From Anaerotignum sp. MSJ-24 (lineage in GTDB: Bacteria; Bacillota; Clostridia; Lachnospirales; Anaerotignaceae): a stretch of 64,000 nt of DNA. The number at the start of each line of letters is the position of its first letter. Position 1 is the first letter of the stretch. Where the stretch lies: the NCBI RefSeq assembly GCF_018918145.1, contig NZ_JAHLPX010000004.1, forward strand, positions 124,001 to 188,000. Direction: 5' to 3'. Below, one piece after another: positions 1-7,383 of the stretch. A program made the translations under genes and the position numbers. The notes beneath the pieces are model-generated. The model saw only the letters and a list, made by a program, of their open reading frames with translations. It did not search any database and was not told the DNA's origin.

Positions 1-2
1 AT

Positions 3-2315
3 ATTGAACCGTTTAAGGGCATAATCGGACAGGAAAGGGCTGTAAAGGCTTTTGAATTTGGCTTGAATGTAAAGATGAAGGGCTATAACATATATGTATC
101 GGGTCCTTGCGGCTCGGGAAAAACAACCTATGCAAAGCTAAGTGCAAAGGAAAAGGCAAAAAACGAGGCAGTACCTTATGATTGGTGCTATGTATACAAT
201 TTTGATGATCCGAGAAGTCCGCTTTCACTCAGATTTGAGCCGGGAATAGGCAGACAGTTCAGAGATGATATGAACGAGCTTGTTTCCTTCTTTAAAACCG
301 AGCTTACAAAGGCGTTTACTTCTGAGGATTACGACAAGGAAAAGAGCGATCTTTCACGTACATATGATGATAAAAGAGATGAGCTTATAAAAAAGCTTGA
401 TTCTGTTGCATCTGAAAACAGCTTTGCACTTAAAACCTCTAATTCGGGAATAATATTCCAGCCGATTATAGATAATGTGCTTATAACCGAGGAAAATTAT
501 GATTCTCTTGATGAAGACGTTAAAAACGGTATAAACGAAAGGCTTGAGTCCATGCAGGACGTTGTCAATTCGATTATGCGTGATATAAAGAATATTGATA
601 AGGAATACCGTCAGAAGATGGATGATCTTGATTACAAAATAGGTATGTTTGCAATCGGTCATTATGTAAGTGCGTTGCAGGAAAAATATCAGTACAGTGA
701 ACGAGTTATAAAATATCTTGAATCTGTACAGGAGGATGTTCTTGAAAACATAGACCAGTTCTCTGAGCAGGAGCCGGATGAAGAGGATCCGGTTGCAGCT
801 CTTCTGCCTAAGCTCGGCGGAACAAAAAACGATGATGCAACGCTTAAATACAGAGTAAATCTTATTGTTGATAATTCTAAAACCGAAGGTGCGCCCGTTA
901 TTGTTGATTATAACCCGACATATTATAACCTTGTCGGTGAGGTGGAATATGATAACGAATACGGAAACTTGACAACGGATTTTATGAAGATTAAGCCGGG
1001 ACTTATGCACAGGGCAAACGGCGGCTATCTTATAATACAGGCACAGGATTTGCTGAGCAATGTACAGGCGTGGGAGGCTTTCAGACGTATAATAAAGACT
1101 AAAGAAATTACTATTGAAAACCTCAGAGATCAGGTTGGTGCGATTGCCGTAACAACGCTTAAGCCGGAGCCTATACCATCTGATGTAAAGGTTATTCTTG
1201 TCGGTGGAGCGTATTATTACGAGCTTCTCAGAGGCTATGATGAGGATTTCTCGAAGCTGTTCAAGATAAGAGCTGATTTTGATTATGAAATGGACAGAAA
1301 TGATGAGAATATATTTAAGATTGCCGGCTTTATAAGCAAGTTCTGTGATAACGAAAAAACTCTTCCATTTGATTCCTCGGCTGTTGCATCAGTTATAGAA
1401 TATTCGTCAAGATCGGTTGAAAGCCAGAAAAAACTTTCAACAAGGTTTAATCTTATTGCCGAAATACTTGCGGAATCGGCAACATGGGCACAGCTTGACA
1501 ATGCTGAAATCGTTACTGCCGAATATGTTAAAAAGGCGGAAGAAGAAAAGGCATACAGATTGTCAATGTATCAGGAAAAAATGAATGAACTGCTTGATAA
1601 CAACACTATTATGATAGCGACAGACGGATACTGTGTAGGAAAAATAAACGGCCTTGCAGTGCTTGATATGGGAGATTATTCTTTCGGAAGCCCTACAAGG
1701 ATTACTGCAACAACATATATGGGCAAATCGGGAATAGTCAATATCGAAAAAGAGGCTGAAATGAGCGGCCCCACACATAATAAGGGTGTACAGATAATAA
1801 CAGGCTATCTCGGAAGAATGTATGCACAGAAAATGCCGCTTTCGCTTAGCTGTCGAATTGCCTTTGAGCAGAATTATAACGGCATAGACGGTGACAGTGC
1901 ATCAAGCACAGAGCTTTACTGTATATTATCAAGCCTTTCCGAGATACCTGTTAATCAGTCATTGGCTGTAACAGGTTCGGTAAACCAGTGCGGAGAGATA
2001 CAGGCTATCGGTGGAGTTACTCATAAGATAGAAGGTTATTTTGATCTTTGCAGCAGAAGAGGACTTACTGGAAAACAGGGCGTTGTAATACCGGAGTCCA
2101 ATGTAAACGATCTTGTGCTCAAGGACGATGTTATTGAGGCTGTTAAGAATGGAATGTTCCATATTTATTCAATATCGACCATTGACGAAGGTATTGAACT
2201 GCTTTTGGGAACGGAAGCCGGTATTATGGACGAAAACGGAGATTATCCTCCTGAATCGGTTCATGGCAAGGTAATGGCTAAGCTTAAAAAATTCAATGAA
2301 TATAACGAAGATTAA
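3..2315 (+). CDS. Lon-like ATP-dependent protease (AAA_32/LonB type), 5' end outside window
   Basis: The reading frame is open from base 3, so the gene starts upstream; 770 residues are visible. A TTG at 63 sits inside conserved sequence (IIGQERA, then GLNVKMKGYN) and is not the start. Walker A GPCGSGKT lies near the visible N-terminus, followed by a long helical insertion, an ATPase core, and a C-terminal Lon protease domain. Catalytic Ser is expected in GDSAS (about 1890) and Lys in GGVTHKIEG (about 2020). The family degrades proteins in the cytosol using ATP; members with this layout lack the Lon N-terminal substrate domain. A strong terminator follows at once, so this is the last gene of its transcript. 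The family call is firm; the substrate is unknown. Confidence 0.9.
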   Translation: MEPFKGIIGQERAVKAFEFGLNVKMKGYNIYVSGPCGSGKTTYAKLSAKEKAKNEAVPYDWCYVYNFDDPRSPLSLRFEPGIGRQFRDDMNELVSFFKTELTKAFTSEDYDKEKSDLSRTYDDKRDELIKKLDSVASENSFALKTSNSGIIFQPIIDNVLITEENYDSLDEDVKNGINERLESMQDVVNSIMRDIKNIDKEYRQKMDDLDYKIGMFAIGHYVSALQEKYQYSERVIKYLESVQEDVLENIDQFSEQEPDEEDPVAALLPKLGGTKNDDATLKYRVNLIVDNSKTEGAPVIVDYNPTYYNLVGEVEYDNEYGNLTTDFMKIKPGLMHRANGGYLIIQAQDLLSNVQAWEAFRRIIKTKEITIENLRDQVGAIAVTTLKPEPIPSDVKVILVGGAYYYELLRGYDEDFSKLFKIRADFDYEMDRNDENIFKIAGFISKFCDNEKTLPFDSSAVASVIEYSSRSVESQKKLSTRFNLIAEILAESATWAQLDNAEIVTAEYVKKAEEEKAYRLSMYQEKMNELLDNNTIMIATDGYCVGKINGLAVLDMGDYSFGSPTRITATTYMGKSGIVNIEKEAEMSGPTHNKGVQIITGYLGRMYAQKMPLSLSCRIAFEQNYNGIDGDSASSTELYCILSSLSEIPVNQSLAVTGSVNQCGEIQAIGGVTHKIEGYFDLCSRRGLTGKQGVVIPESNVNDLVLKDDVIEAVKNGMFHIYSISTIDEGIELLLGTEAGIMDENGDYPPESVHGKVMAKLKKFNEYNED

Positions 2316-2322
2316 ATAAACA

Positions 2323-2360
2323 GAAAACCGATTTCAGATATTAAATGAAATCGGTTTTTT
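2323..2360 (+). terminator. intrinsic terminator of the Lon-like gene
   Basis: Arms AAAACCGATTTCA and TGAAATCGGTTTT enclose a short loop and run into six T. The same stem recurs in the terminator at 54573-54608. Confidence 0.85.
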
Positions 2361-2384
2361 AGCATAACGAAAGGAGATTGGGAT

Positions 2385-3035
2385 ATGCTCGACGAATACA
2401 ATACTATTCTGGATAGAGCTGAGGCTGAGCTCGTAGAAAAGAAATCAAGATTTATAGCAACGGTAAGCCCGGCAAAAACCGAGGAAGAGGCAAGAGCTTT
2501 TATTGCCGGAATGAAAAAGAAATACTGGGATGCAAGACATAATGTTTTTGCATATCAGATAGGCGAAAGAAACGAAATTCAACGCTCATCGGATGACGGC
2601 GAACCACAGGGGACGGCCGGCAAGCCTGTGCTTGATGTGCTTATTGGTGGAGATATAAAAAATACCGTAATAGTGGTTACAAGATATTTCGGCGGAATAC
2701 TTCTCGGAACAGGCGGACTTGTGCGTGCATACGGAAAAAGTGCAAAACTCGGAATAGAGGCTGCCGGAGTTGCAAAAATAAAACACTATAAGGAATGCAG
2801 GGTCCTGACCGATTATACAACGGCAGGAAAAATTCAGTATGAAATAACAAACGGAGAGTATATACTGAAGGATACGCTGTACTCAGACAAGGTAGAATTT
2901 ATTGTTATGCTTGATAAAGATAACGAAAATAATTTTATAAATGCGGTCAAAGAGCTGTCTATGGGCAAGGCAGAGATTGAAATTACGGAAGAAATTTACG
3001 GAGCATGGCTCAATAACAGAATGATTGTGATGTAA
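2385..3035 (+). CDS. YigZ/IMPACT family protein (UPF0029)
   Basis: A 216-residue protein with the N-terminal IMPACT domain: KKSRFIATV, DARHNVFAYQIG, SSDDGEPQGTAGKP and the glycine-rich TRYFGGILLGTGGL. The smaller C-terminal domain, about residues 140-210, has the ferredoxin-like fold seen in YigZ. Bacterial members are cytosolic; eukaryotic IMPACT regulates the kinase Gcn2, but the bacterial role is not settled. AAAGGAG lies 8 bases before the ATG. The gene is monocistronic, between terminators at 2323 and 3078. Confidence 0.9.
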   Translation: MLDEYNTILDRAEAELVEKKSRFIATVSPAKTEEEARAFIAGMKKKYWDARHNVFAYQIGERNEIQRSSDDGEPQGTAGKPVLDVLIGGDIKNTVIVVTRYFGGILLGTGGLVRAYGKSAKLGIEAAGVAKIKHYKECRVLTDYTTAGKIQYEITNGEYILKDTLYSDKVEFIVMLDKDNENNFINAVKELSMGKAEIEITEEIYGAWLNNRMIVM

Positions 3036-3077
3036 TGACAATAGTAGTAAACAGATGTATGACGGCATACATAATTA

Positions 3078-3109
3078 AGCTGTTTTTTATGTAAAAAACA
3101 GCTGTTTTT
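3078..3109 (+). terminator. intrinsic terminator after the yigZ-type gene
   Basis: An 11-base stem AGCTGTTTTTT / AAAAAACAGCT with ATGT loop is followed by GTTTTTA. A small hairpin GTATG-acgg-CATAC precedes it at 3057-3070. Confidence 0.75.
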
Positions 3110-3181
3110 ACTGTAAAAGACATTGAGATAATGTTTATAAAAACTGTTTGTTTTAAATTTTGTTTTTTAGACACATTTTAA

Positions 3182-3197
3182 TTATGTAACTACATAA
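3182..3197 (+). promoter_or_regulatory. palindrome, candidate operator upstream of the ykvI-type promoter
   Basis: A perfect inverted repeat TTATGTA-AC-TACATAA ends 34 bases before the -35 box of the next promoter. The shape suits a dimeric regulator site. No matching regulator gene is visible, so the role is inferred from position only. Confidence 0.4.
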
Positions 3198-3231
3198 CAA
3201 CAAATAATTTTATGAAAAAATTATAAAAAGC

Positions 3232-3260
3232 TTGACAAAAATAAGCTCCGATGGTATATT
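3232..3260 (+). promoter_or_regulatory. strong sigma-A type promoter for the YkvI-family gene
   Basis: TTGACA (3232-3237), 17-base spacer, TATATT (3255-3260). Transcription would begin near 3267, giving a leader of about 250 bases. Confidence 0.8.
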
Positions 3261-3266
3261 TTTAAC

Positions 3267-3515
3267 ATAAGTTATCCGTACGTGAATACATTATATATAA
3301 AAGAACATAAAAGCTGTATCGGCAAATACGGCATATCTGTTAAAGCCTATCGCAGAGATAGGAAGAAAAATGTGAGTTGTATGATGTGTGCTGATTACTT
3401 AGAGTATATTGGAGGGAGGCAGGATATTCGCATAAGTTTGTTTTGGTTTGGAGAAACCAATCGGAATTATAATTTCATATTTTAGGACGAAACAGTCAAA
3501 AGGGGAGGTTGTTTT
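3267..3515 (+). promoter_or_regulatory. long structured 5' leader of the YkvI-family gene
   Basis: About 250 untranslated bases separate the predicted start site from the ATG. Visible hairpins are CCTATC-GCAGA-GATAGG near 3345-3362 and TTGGTTT-GGAG-AAACCAA at 3444-3461. A frame from GTG 3282 to 3485 has no ribosome binding site and no family signature, so I treat it as non-coding. The leader matches no riboswitch class I can recall with confidence. It may be a regulatory RNA element. Confidence 0.45.
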
Positions 3516-4646
3516 ATGTCAAGTTCAACAGCAAGCAAAGCCGGATGGGGTACAGCATTCAGCGTTGCATCAGTTTGGTTTGGTACACATGTAGGTGGAG
3601 GTTTCGCAACAGGAAACCAGGCAATTCAGTACTATGTTCAGTATGGTTGGATAGCATCTTTCCTTCCTATGGTAGCTATGGGTATTCTTGCACTTGTTCT
3701 TAAGGAACTTATGACAATGGCTATCACAAGAAAGATGTATACTTATAAAGAAGTATTTACAGAACTTTGGGCTCCTTATACAAAGCTTGAAATCAGTATG
3801 GAAATATTCAACTTCGTAATCATCCTTGCAGCCGTTGGTGGTGCTATCGCCGGTGCGGCTTCGTTGCTTACAAGTTATGGTATTCCTTACGGCGTATCAG
3901 TTTGTATCATCGGTGTAATCCTTGTATTCCTTGTAATCTTTGGTGTTCAGCTTATCGTTAAGGCTTCAGCCGTTATGTCGGTAGTTATCCTCGTTGCATC
4001 ATTCACAATGTACTTCATAGCTATCCATAACCACACAGGAGAAATCGCTCAGGCATTCGCTACAAGCGATCCTAAGGTAGGTATCGGTATCTGGAAGACA
4101 CTTGTTTACTCAGGTTTCCAGTGTGTTGCTGCTCCTTCAATGATCGCAGCATCATCAATCATCAATGTTAAGGGTGCTAAAAAAGCTTCATTACTTGGTT
4201 GGTTAATGAATGGTCTTGCTCTTTCAGTTTCATGTATCATGCTTCTCGGATATCATGCTGAAATTCCTGCAGACCAGATGACACTTCCTAATCTTTACAT
4301 CTGTAGAACACTCGGAATCGGCGTTCTTTCAGTTTGCTACCAGGTTTCACTTTTCTTCGCATTTATTTCAACATGCGTTACAACAATATTCACAATGGTT
4401 CAGAAATACGAGAACAAAATATTTGCTAACTCTATTTCAAACTTAAAGATTAGACGTGTAATCGTTGCTGTTATCGTTATTATCGTTTGTATGTGTGTAT
4501 CTATGATCGGTCTTACTAATATCATCAAGTATGCTTATGGCTACTGCGGATACTTAGGTCTTATCGCTATCACAATACCTGCATTAACAATCGGTCGTAA
4601 GAAAAACAAAGAATATATTGCAGCTCATCCTGAATCAGTTGAATAA
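3516..4646 (+). CDS. YkvI-family multi-pass membrane protein (transporter-like)
   Basis: A 376-residue, very hydrophobic protein of about ten membrane segments. The N-terminus ASVWFGTHVGGGFATG resembles the unwound first helix of the LeuT/APC transporter fold, and family resemblance is to Bacillus YkvI, whose substrate is unknown. GGGGAGG precedes the ATG. Codon choice is unlike most neighbours: many ATC, TTC and CTT codons, as in infB, pnp, groEL and iscS of this window. With the consensus promoter this suggests strong expression. The gene is monocistronic with a long leader, so regulation by ligand or operator is likely. Confidence 0.8.
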   Translation: MSSSTASKAGWGTAFSVASVWFGTHVGGGFATGNQAIQYYVQYGWIASFLPMVAMGILALVLKELMTMAITRKMYTYKEVFTELWAPYTKLEISMEIFNFVIILAAVGGAIAGAASLLTSYGIPYGVSVCIIGVILVFLVIFGVQLIVKASAVMSVVILVASFTMYFIAIHNHTGEIAQAFATSDPKVGIGIWKTLVYSGFQCVAAPSMIAASSIINVKGAKKASLLGWLMNGLALSVSCIMLLGYHAEIPADQMTLPNLYICRTLGIGVLSVCYQVSLFFAFISTCVTTIFTMVQKYENKIFANSISNLKIRRVIVAVIVIIVCMCVSMIGLTNIIKYAYGYCGYLGLIAITIPALTIGRKKNKEYIAAHPESVE

Positions 4647-4684
4647 TCAGGACGGCAAAAATAAATTATTTAAACTATTATTTA

Positions 4685-4713
4685 TTGACTCTATATGCGA
4701 AATATCTTAATAT
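4685..4713 (+). promoter_or_regulatory. promoter for a short non-coding transcript
   Basis: TTGACT (4685-4690), 17-base spacer, TAATAT (4708-4713). No ORF follows before the terminator at 4800. Confidence 0.6.
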
Positions 4714-4719
4714 CTCCAG

Positions 4720-4800
4720 TCTATAATATGTAACATAGGTTACATCTCAGAGTAGGCAAACTCTGAAAGAGATCCCGGCTTTTTAAGCCGGGATTTTTTT
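4720..4800 (+). ncRNA. candidate small RNA of about 80 bases
   Basis: Downstream of a good promoter lie three consecutive hairpins: TGTAAC-ATAG-GTTACA (4729-4744), TCAGAGT-AGGCAA-ACTCTGA (4747-4766), and ATCCCGGCTT/AAGCCGGGAT followed by T7 (4772-4800), an intrinsic terminator. There is no start codon with a ribosome site. The stretch could instead be just the 3' end of the preceding membrane protein mRNA, which has no other terminator. Confidence 0.5.
4771..4800 (+). terminator. intrinsic terminator
   Basis: Ten-base GC-rich stem around ATCCCGGC with a short loop, then seven T. It ends the candidate small RNA and any read-through from the YkvI-type gene. Confidence 0.85.
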
Positions 4801-4842
4801 AGGTGTCAGTTGACACCTAAGTCGAAATCTTGATTTCGACTT
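4801..4842. repeat. two adjacent perfect palindromes
   Basis: AGGTGTCA-GT-TGACACCT (4801-4818) is followed with no gap by AAGTCGAAATC-TT-GATTTCGACTT (4819-4842). Neither has a T-tract. They sit between a terminator and the hairpin array. Confidence 0.7.
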
Positions 4843-4895
4843 GATTAAATAGAGGCATAAACAAAAAGTTCCATCGGCTTAAAAAAGCCTTGAAA

Positions 4896-5134
4896 CTATT
4901 GACCACGCAAGATAGCGTGGTGGCAAAGCCACTTTCGCCTGCGAAAGTCATGACCAAGCTGTTTTCCTCGATGGAAATGAATTCCGTCTATTGACCGCAC
5001 AAGACAGTGCGGCGGCAGAGCCGCTTTTGCTTTAAAAAAGCAAAAGTCATGACAGGATGGATTCCACTTAGGAAACCACTGACTGTGCAAGATGGCACAG
5101 TTGCGAAGCAACTTTCGTTTACGAAAGTCATGAC
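4896..5134. repeat. array of three triple-hairpin repeat units (locus 1)
   Basis: Units at 4896-4954, 4988-5053 and 5077-5134. Each begins TTGAC or CTGAC, then has three hairpins with no bases between them and ends TCATGAC. Stem 1: CCACGC/GCGTGG, CCGCAC/GTGCGG, CTGTGC/GCACAG, each with a loop AAGAYR. Stem 2: TGGC/GCCA, CGGC/GCCG, TTGC/GCAA. Stem 3: CTTTCGC/GCGAAAG, CTTTTGC/GCAAAAG, CTTTCGT/ACGAAAG. Changes on one arm are matched on the other. Reading frames on the minus strand through this array follow the repeats and look spurious. Confidence 0.85.
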
Positions 5135-5169
5135 TATTGTTTCCCAAACTCTTCCGCTGTAAAATGATT

Positions 5170-5197
5170 TTGTCATAATCGAAATATATGCTATACT
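5170..5197 (+). promoter_or_regulatory. possible promoter of topB
   Basis: TTGTCA (5170-5175), 16-base spacer, TATACT (5192-5197). The start site would fall only about ten bases before the ATG, so the leader is very short; moderate support. Confidence 0.4.
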
Positions 5198-5213
5198 TTA
5201 TTCAGGTGATTTT

Positions 5214-7337
5214 ATGGGTAAAATTCTCGTTATAGCGGAAAAGCCTTCTGTTGCAAGAGATATTGCAAATGTGCTTGGATGCAATAATAAAGGCGAAGGC
5301 TTTTTGGAAAACGATAAATATATAGTAAGCTGGGCATTCGGACATCTGGTTACATTATGTGAGCCTGACGAATACGACAAAGCATTGAAAAGATGGTCAG
5401 CGGAAACACTTCCGATTATTCCTGAAAGCATGAAGCTGAAAGCAATAAGAGGAAACAAAAAGCAGCTTGATATTCTTAAAAAGCTTATGAATTCAAAAGG
5501 AACAGAGTTGCTTATATGTGCAACGGACAGCGGACGCGAAGGCGAACTTATTTTCAGATATATATATGAGTATAATAAATGCAAAAAGCCTTTTAAAAGA
5601 CTGTGGATTTCGAGCATGACAGACCAGGCTATAAAAGAAGGCTTTGAAAGGCTCAAACCGGGAGCAGATTATGATATGCTCTATTCTTCGGCAAAATGCC
5701 GTTCGGAGGCAGACTGGCTTGTCGGTATGAACGCAACAAGAGCGTTTACTATAAAATACAATGCACTTTTGAGTATAGGAAGAGTACAGACACCGACATT
5801 GGCTATGATTGTGAAACGCCAGAAGGAAATAGACGAATTTGTTGTTTCGGAATATTACGAGGTCAATGCCGATTACGGAGACTTTAAAGGCATATGGACC
5901 GACAAAGACGGAAATACGAAATTCAAAACACTTGACGAGGCGAAGATTATATGCGATAAAGTAAACGGAAAAATCGCAGAGGTCAAAGAGGTAAATAAAA
6001 CTGAAAATTCAACAAGACCGCCACAGCTTTATGACCTTACGGAGCTTCAAAGAGAGTGCAACAGAATGTACGGCTTTTCGGCACAGAAAACGCTTGATAT
6101 TGCCCAAAGTCTGTATGAAAAAAGAAAAATGATAACCTATCCGAGAACTGACAGCAGGTATTTAAGCTCGGACATGGTTCCTAAAATAAAGGGTATAATG
6201 AAAAGGCTTGTCAATGCAGATATATTTGCAGGATATGCAAACAGTGTCATTGATATGGCAAAGCTGCCGATTACAAAAAGAATTGTTGATGATTCAAAGG
6301 TAAGTGACCATCACGCTATAATTCCTGCAGATAACAGTTACCGGAAGGACAGCCTTACAAATGATGAAAAGAAGGTTTTCGGGCTTATTGCAATAAGATT
6401 TATTGCTGTATTTTATCCTAATTACAGATATACATCAACAAAAATAACGGCGGTTTGTGAAAATGAAGGCTTTGTGTCAAAGGGAACAAGCGTAATAGAT
6501 TACGGCTGGAAAAAGCTCTATAAAGAGGTTTATAAAAATAATAGAGAAAAGGAAGAATTTCTTCCCGATGTTAAAAAAGACGATTTGCTTAATATAATCA
6601 ATGCAGAGGCGGTACGAAAGGAAACAAAACCGCCTGCGTTGTATAATGAGGCAACATTATTAACGGCCATGGAGAATGCCGGGAAAAATACCGATGATGA
6701 AGAGTTAAAAGAAAAGCTCAAGGAATTTGGCTTGGGAACTCCGGCAACAAGAGCGGCTATAATAGAAAGGCTTATAAAGGTTGGCTATATCCACAGAAAA
6801 GGTAAAAATCTTATGCCTGACGAAAAGGGTAAACAGCTTATAGCTGTTGTTCCGGAAGAAATAAAATCGCCAATAACAACAGGTAAATGGGAAAAAGGAC
6901 TTGGTTCTATTGCTAAAGGCGATATGCAGCCGGAAAAATTTATGGGAAGTATCGATAGGTACGTAAGATTTCTTGTGGATTATGCACTTCATAGCTCGGC
7001 TGATATTCAATTTCCCGAAGAAAAAAGAAAGAAAAAGGCTGTCAGAGCAAAAAAGCTCGGTAAGTGTCCTTTGTGCGGTGCCGATGTATATGAAAACACA
7101 AAAGCATACTATTGTGGTGGTTGGAAGAATGATTGTAAATTTACAATATGGAAGAACAGCCTTGATAGATATGGAATAAAGATAGATTCAAAGCTTGTTT
7201 CCGAATTACTTAAAAACGGAAAGATTTCCGGAATTGATGTGGTAAAGGCACAGACCGGAGAAAAGTGTACGGCTGATTTGGTTTTTAATAAAGAAAAATC
7301 AATGATTGAAATAATGAATATGACAGTTGTAAAATAA
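5214..7337 (+). CDS. topB: DNA topoisomerase III (type IA)
   Basis: A 707-residue type IA topoisomerase that cuts and passes single strands to relax or decatenate DNA. The Toprim domain starts at the N-terminus (VIAEKPS with the acidic residue, then TDSGREGE). The active-site tyrosine is in TYPRTDSRYL, about residue 309. A four-cysteine zinc-ribbon-like tail (CPLCG...CGGW...C) lies at about residues 617-643. Length fits the family. AGGTGA precedes the ATG. The gene stands alone between the repeat array and a bidirectional terminator. Housekeeping topA is usually longer with more zinc fingers, so topB is preferred. Confidence 0.9.
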   Translation: MGKILVIAEKPSVARDIANVLGCNNKGEGFLENDKYIVSWAFGHLVTLCEPDEYDKALKRWSAETLPIIPESMKLKAIRGNKKQLDILKKLMNSKGTELLICATDSGREGELIFRYIYEYNKCKKPFKRLWISSMTDQAIKEGFERLKPGADYDMLYSSAKCRSEADWLVGMNATRAFTIKYNALLSIGRVQTPTLAMIVKRQKEIDEFVVSEYYEVNADYGDFKGIWTDKDGNTKFKTLDEAKIICDKVNGKIAEVKEVNKTENSTRPPQLYDLTELQRECNRMYGFSAQKTLDIAQSLYEKRKMITYPRTDSRYLSSDMVPKIKGIMKRLVNADIFAGYANSVIDMAKLPITKRIVDDSKVSDHHAIIPADNSYRKDSLTNDEKKVFGLIAIRFIAVFYPNYRYTSTKITAVCENEGFVSKGTSVIDYGWKKLYKEVYKNNREKEEFLPDVKKDDLLNIINAEAVRKETKPPALYNEATLLTAMENAGKNTDDEELKEKLKEFGLGTPATRAAIIERLIKVGYIHRKGKNLMPDEKGKQLIAVVPEEIKSPITTGKWEKGLGSIAKGDMQPEKFMGSIDRYVRFLVDYALHSSADIQFPEEKRKKKAVRAKKLGKCPLCGADVYENTKAYYCGGWKNDCKFTIWKNSLDRYGIKIDSKLVSELLKNGKISGIDVVKAQTGEKCTADLVFNKEKSMIEIMNMTVVK

Positions 7338-7340
7338 TAA

Positions 7341-7380
7341 AAATAATACTCAGCAATGCTTTTATGGCTGAGTATTATTT
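7341..7380. terminator. bidirectional terminator between topB and the CDF transporter
   Basis: A perfect 14-base stem AAATAATACTCAGC / GCTGAGTATTATTT with a 12-base loop separates two convergent genes and ends in T on both strands. Confidence 0.85.
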
Positions 7381-7383
7381 GCG

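Noticed and set aside
354-1010. Minus-strand ORF of 218 residues opposite the Lon-like gene
   Set aside because: Antisense shadow of a conserved gene, with implausible composition.
3300-3365. c-di-GMP-I riboswitch
   Set aside because: GGCAAA and AAAGCC are present and a hairpin follows, but the tetraloop-receptor arms and conserved core of that class are not visible.
5092-5104. Sigma-54 promoter (TGGCAC...TTGC)
   Set aside because: Only two bases lie between TGGCAC and TTGC where five are needed, and the match is part of repeat stems.
4896-5134. CRISPR array
   Set aside because: Units are themselves hairpin-rich and variable, spacers are only 23-33 bases and there are only three; no cas genes.
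4896-5176. Minus-strand ORFs of 83 and 62 residues across locus 1
   Set aside because: They follow the repeat hairpins, lack ribosome sites and their products mirror the repeats.
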